Positions 58,511 to 64,000 of a stretch of DNA of 64,000 nucleotides are shown here, piece by piece. Source of the DNA: Megamerina dolium (Eukaryota; Arthropoda; Insecta; Diptera; Megamerinidae); the NCBI GenBank assembly GCA_963854835.1, contig OY978525.1:94206136-94270135 (forward strand). The letters are read 5' to 3'. Position 1 is the first letter of the stretch. Each line of letters begins with the position of its first letter. A model generated the notes under the pieces. It was not told where the DNA came from. It did not search any database and saw only the letters and a program-made list of their open reading frames with translations. The translations under genes were made by a program, and so were the position numbers.

Positions 58511-61500
58511 TATTATTATCTTAAATTGTCACTTGATGGTCGAAATTGCCAATTTTATTTATTTATAAAATTTGAAAATTAATTAAAAAATGTTTTAACG
58601 TCTTAAACTTGTAGTATCACACCTCAGGAAAAAGTATGTCTCTTCAGACCTTTCGAAACACTATTAGCTGGTATTTATATAAATGGGAATTACTTTTGGA
58701 TTTAAAAAGAAATAATAATTAAAACATAATAAATAAAAAATTGCTTCCAAATTTTCAATCTACAAGATCAGTGTATTTTAACACTACTTTATATATATGC
58801 ATAAGTAATTAGATTATACTAAATGGCGATTAATGTTATTATAGTAAAATTAATAGTAAATTTATTACACCTTGGACCTTGGATATTCTATGAAGAAGAA
58901 ACTTTCGCACTTTCTTAAGATTTTCTTAGCCACCACATACCAATATGAGATAAGTAGGTACATAATCCTAGTATATACAATATATGTAGTATATACTAAG
59001 AAGTAAAAACTTTTTCGCATAAATGAAAGAAACTTTTGAAATATAATTTACATATTTTTGCTTTCAGCATATGCTTTAAAAAGTGTAATGATGCATACAA
59101 CAATTATTCACTGACACTATAAATTTATTATACAATACTTACGTTCTGTATAATAGTATTTATGTATATATGTATGTATATGATTGATATAAATTTAATT
59201 TTATGATTTATATACTGTCAAATTTTATTATTATCAATTTCTATACAAAAAATTTATACAAATTTTGACATTATTCGTATTTGATATCGAATAATTATTT
59301 TATATTGTATTTAATATGATATATATATATAGATATTAATTTACATAATAAAACCATTATATGAGCATTATTATTTGAGCGGAAAATCTAATTTTATATG
59401 TACATAATATGTTGTATATAATTAAGTTAATTTTATACTGAATATATATTTTTTTGTATTTAAAATTGGCTACTGATGGAGCAATTTTAATTAAAAATTA
59501 TTTTATTTTATTTTGGGATTTGTGGTTTTCTCAGTTTTTTCGGTAAATTTTGCGTAATCGATTAGTTAAGTAATTGCTGTAGGTGGGAGTGATGAAAATT
59601 TGGGATTTACATATGATCGCTGCAAACTATTTAATGCTATTGTATTAGATTTCTGTTCTAAGGATACAGATTCTAAATGAATTGCAAAATATATTAAATA
59701 ATAATTGGAAAAAGTAATGCGTTTGTATTTGTTGTTTGTACTATTCTTACAATTGTGAATTCCCTAATTATATTTTATTTAATATATGTACAAGCACTTA
59801 AACCCATTATCATTGACTAATGGTTTGCGTGTGTATGAATATCTATCAGTTGTGATCAATATGAAATTATTTGACCAAAAATAACTGACAGGTAAATTAA
59901 ATTAGCTAAACAAAAGTTAATGAAACCACTACATTATTATTATCGACTGAAATGCTAGACGACGAATGGTTTTGTTGTCCAGCACATATGTATATACACA
60001 TGTACATGAATATAAACAATATTTATATACACACGCAAGTAACATTGCAGTCCAAGCGAGAGTCAATTGCGTCTTGGAGTTAGTAATAGAGATGGTTATA
60101 ATGGCAATTTCAGAAATTCACTTAACAAATACATATTTGAAAATAAATTAACCATAGAATAAATAAATGATAATGAAAGTTTAATTATTCTGATATAATT
60201 ATTATACAAATTTGTCTAAATTTGTTACAGAAAATGATTGCAACTAGTTCATATCCGATTCCATATTATTGTTATTTTTGCTTATTTTTCTTCCATTGGC
60301 CCAATACAAAAAAATCTGATATATCAATAACCCCTGTTAATAAATACTACCAGGCAATGAACTAGTCCCACCTGATTGACTACCCTTGATATCAAACATT
60401 AAAAAAAGTAATTAGTCATATCTATGGAATAATAAACGAAGAGGAAACCACTTACTGACTACAAGTATACTAGTGGAATTACCAATGCCAAACCAAATCC
60501 ATTGTATAGCAGGCAAATAAAGTCATATTCTAGTGTATTTTAGTTCACTTATATTATAGACGGACATGTTGTAATACACGAATAAACGTATCAACACGCA
60601 AACCAATTTTTCATCAATTTTACAATAAGCTTACCAAAAAATATCTCCGTTTGTATATAAATGCATGTACGAATAGTATTACATTATAGTAAAAGGTTAA
60701 AAGGACTCATATAAATGCATATTTGATGTGTGTGGAGGTGTACACAATTATATAAATTCAACCAGTGATATGAGAAAGTTCGATACAATCTATTGTATAT
60801 AATTATAGTATGTTCGTTTTCACTGACTATTGTACATACAAGTACCTTATGCTGCTACGGCTATGGATGCTGCTGCTGCTATTGTAAAATGATGTCAAGC
60901 TGCGAACATATAAAGTATTGAGGAATATAAAAGAAAGAGAGAGAGAGTGATATACAGAGTACAGAGGGTCTACAAGTGACTATCATGATAATGATGATGA
61001 TAATCATGATGACGTTGAATTGAATGGTAAATGAATATATAAATGAAATAAATGAAGCTGTAAATGGAATGGTTCCAGTTAAAATTGTTGCTTACAGTAC
61101 ACTTTGTATGCCTTGAGCAGAAGGTATATAGAATGAAGAGAGGAGGAGAGCATAACCATGCAACCATAGTTGGTATTGATATTGTATGCAAATATACATT
61201 GTATGTACCATTACATGCAATATATGCATTTATAATTCATCTTTTATAGTATTTCGGTTGTATATATAACAATAGTAATTCGATTTAATTTTGTATTTTT
61301 TAATGGATACTTTTTTCCAAACGTACCCTGGTAAGTACTTGCAATTGCTTAAGATAATAAAAATGCTTACGATATTGATGTTATTAAGAAGTATTATTGC
61401 TTTTTTTTTGCATGAGATGTAGAAAAATGAAAGCAATTAATGAAAATTACTTACTTATAGCATCACAAATATTTCAGATGGGAGTTATGACGGTTAAAAA

Positions 61501-61639
61501 ATTTTTTGTTTTCAATTTCGCAACTTTGTGTGGGAGCTACATTAAATAGCAGTCGTGGCTATCCCACTTCTGACGAGATTATTAGTGTTTTATAATATTG
61601 AAAATAATTAATAATATACACAAAATATGTGTTGCCTAT
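58511..61639. other. no gene seen
   Basis: Very AT-rich (59.1-59.5 kb especially), with TATATA runs and GAGA/AGAG near 60935-60950 and GAT/ATG repeats near 60985-61010. No recognisable frame. Confidence 0.5.
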
Positions 61640-62520
61640 TTAAACGATTTCAATGTTTATCATCATCGTATCCTGAATCTCCCACTGGAGCATAGGGCCT
61701 CAATAAAGCATTTCCATCTGGTTCTGTTTTTTGCTAATATCTTTAGTTCGTTCCACGATTTTCCGCATACGTCAATTTCTTTCTATAGTGTTCTCCTCCA
61801 CGTGACCTTAGGGCGACCCTTACGACTTCTTCGGAGGTTCCAATCAAGAGCTTGTCGACAGTCCTCCGTGGTATATTTTCGCAGTGTGTGGCCTATCCAC
61901 CTCCATTTCCATAATTTGATATAATTGGCCATTGGTTCCAATTTGCATTTTTTATATATCTCATCATTGCCAATGACATTTGGCCAACACATCTTGAGAT
62001 TACGCCGTAGGCATCTCTTAACAAAGCTTTGGATATTTTCGGTTAGATGGTTGGTTACAAGCTAGGTCTCGCATCCGTAGAGTAGCACCGGATTTTAAAA
62101 TCCTCATTTTTGTTTGGAAGTATATTTGCGTCGAATTCCAAATTTGGCGCAGCTGTGCATATGCGCCCCTTGCTTTGTTAATTCTGGCCAGAAAATCCTT
62201 TCATGCAATATTATCCGCGGATATTATACTGCTCAGGTACGTGAAATCATCAACTTGTTCAATATCCCTGCCACATAGCGAAAAATTGTTGTCGTTTTTG
62301 GCGTTCATTTTCATTGATTTCGTTTTGTTGATGTTGATTTTCAGGCCAACCCTACCCGACTCGGAGCACACATCATTAAGCTTTGCTTGCATGTCGGAGT
62401 GCTTCACAGATAATAAGCAGATATCATTCGCATAAGCGAGATCTTCAAGATGTTTGATGAAGTTCCAGTATATGCCTCTTCGTTTACCTTCTATGGATTT
62501 TTGCAGGATGTCATCAATAA
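61640..62520 (-). pseudogene. RTE-clade LINE reverse transcriptase relic
   Basis: Minus strand, C-terminal part of an RTE-type pol protein. IEGKRRGIYWNFIKHLEDLA then YANDICLLS (about 62480-62405) is the active-site block; the usual (Y/F)ADD is YAND, so the first catalytic Asp is Asn. It goes on as RVGLKININKTKSMKMNAKN and VDDFTYLSSIIS, then after stops and a shift MCWPNVIGNDEIYKK, WKWRWIGHTLRKYTTEDCRQ and RSRKGRPKVTWRRTL. The last piece is CGKSWNELKILAKNRTRW and KCFIEALCSSG near 61695. The WRWIGHTLRK and RGRPK-TWRR-L blocks are typical of RTE. An ACGATGATGATAAAC-like tail at about 61660 fits the short 3' repeats of RTE elements. Confidence 0.88.
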
Positions 62521-64000
62521 CAATAAGATCGGTGAGAGTAAATATCGATTTCGACGTTAGTGTTTGTTTTTTATTGTTTCGTGTGAGCTTGGCAATGTGT
62601 TCAATATCATATATATTATTTGGATATCGTGTTGTATTTGCAGTATTGACTTAAAAGAAATGTATGTTGAAAAATAAAACTGAATTTGGTAAAAGAAAAA
62701 GTTTTCTTGTTTCACTTATTACCAATTAGCCATGGAACAGAAAGAAATCTTTGAATCAACTATAAAGGTGTTGTTGATCAATAACTCAAGTGCTTCCCTC
62801 AAGTAGTGACAAACATTTGACCAAAAGAAACCTATCCTTGTACTCGTACTTAGGAACAGAGTATAAAAATATTGTTAGCTAATTACCAGTGTGATGTTGT
62901 GTTATTATTCATTTACGGATTACAGCTGTGATGTGTAATTATTGTTGTTCTATTTTGATCTATTTTGTGTCAATTCTCAAATTACTCAAAATGCTACTCA
63001 CACAGTGCCAATATTTGGTATTTTCTGCAAATATATTCATAAAATTAACATTACTAAGTGTTAAAACCACATGTACATTTGTATGGCTACGTATATAGAT
63101 GCAAATGTTTGTATGTGTGAAAATACGATTCATATTTTATTGTATTGCCTAATACATTAATATAAGTCGAATTAATTTTACCGCTATTTGGGTACAATTA
63201 AATACTTATTTCATTTCATTTATTTTATATTAGAGATGTATGTATGTATATACATATTTGTGTATATAGGTAAATATATGTATAGTACGTACACCCATAC
63301 ATACATTATTGGGTAACTGTGTATTAATCCCAATTGTGTAATATTTCACAACTAATAAAATATTTAATTGGAGCAACAAAAAACAACCACAACATCAAAT
63401 TCACTATATAAATTGCATACAATTTATGTCAAGGATTGGGTTGAAAAGCAACGTATTGAGATTGAGAGAGAGTGATAGAAAGAGCGAGAAAGAGATTGGT
63501 AGAGCGAATTATATTTATATGGCTGGGCAATATATTCTTTCGGTTAGGGTTGAGGGTGTTTAAATTTTATTTATTTATATTATGTCTACATACTAGTACA
63601 TAACTACGTAAACATGAATGGACAATGGGACGGACAGAACAAATGTATGCATGTAATCATAAAAATTTAAGTAAAAACTTACGTGTTCATAAGCATTTAA
63701 CGTTTAAATCGTCAACAATCATAAGGGGAAAATAACAACAACAACAATAGCACAGGTAACAACAACGATTGCAACAATAAGAAACTAAATTTGAAACAAA
63801 AAACCTATGTGAAAACTAGCAATAATACACAAATACCAACAACACATGCATATCTAAATGAAGGAAGTTTTCCAAAAACACAAAACCTCTAAAACCGCAT
63901 GCAACCAAAACTAAACCAAATGAAATAAGAAGCAGAAGTAACAGAATGACTAAACTTTGTCAACAAATAACATACGAGCGCACATATTGTCAATAAAAGA
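62521..64000. other. no gene seen
   Basis: AT-rich, with TATGTATG runs near 63236-63255, GAGA runs near 63462-63495 and AACAAC runs near 63736-63766. Confidence 0.5.

Noticed and set aside
1..64000. CRISPR arrays, bacterial operons or ribosomal RNA genes
   Set aside because: Composition, the spliced spin exon and fly-type transposons show nuclear animal DNA; no regularly spaced repeats or rRNA motifs were seen.

Overview
This is AT-rich eukaryotic DNA from a higher (cyclorrhaphan) fly. The one host gene I recognise is the first coding exon of spinster (spin), the lysosomal/late-endosomal major-facilitator transporter known from Drosophila, on the minus strand at 6570-6936. The surroundings are typical of a large fly genome: long non-coding stretches, many short (GT), (GA), (CAA) and (ATG) microsatellites, recurrent CATATGTATGTACAT-type motifs, and old mariner and non-LTR elements. 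A tephritid fruit fly is my guess; the sequence alone does not fix the family.

Layout. 1-6569 is the first intron of spin as far as the window shows it; it holds two mariner pseudogenes (305-433 and 3339-4299). 6570-6936 is the spin exon, followed upstream by its probable 5' UTR (to about 7460) and a TATA/initiator promoter (7457-7489). 7.5-9.3 kb carries a 293-bp MITE-like element with 23-bp perfect inverted ends and a three-copy inverted/direct repeat cluster. 10.0-13.1 kb is a decayed LOA/R1-group LINE with endonuclease, reverse transcriptase and RNase H remnants, split by a SINE. 14.9-16.0 kb is a mariner with both terminal repeats. From 16 to 64 kb I find no convincing host exon, only scattered transposon relics: mariner-like (22.0-22.7, 45.8-46.6, 58.2-58.5 kb), Tc1-like (34.9-35.3 kb), three kinds of LINE (24.8-25.5 and 36.1-36.5; 55.6-56.6; 61.6-62.5 kb) and repeated copies of one SINE.

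The most interesting thing I see is that SINE: nine full or partial copies share a tRNA-like head with RNA polymerase III A-box and B-box matches, a shared body of about 270 bp, and an end near GGGCTTATAAGTGCCAC. Two copies have inserted into older elements (the LOA LINE and the Tc1 relic), which gives a relative age order. No protein-coding pathway or gene cluster beyond spin is visible, and I find no sign of a new multi-gene system.
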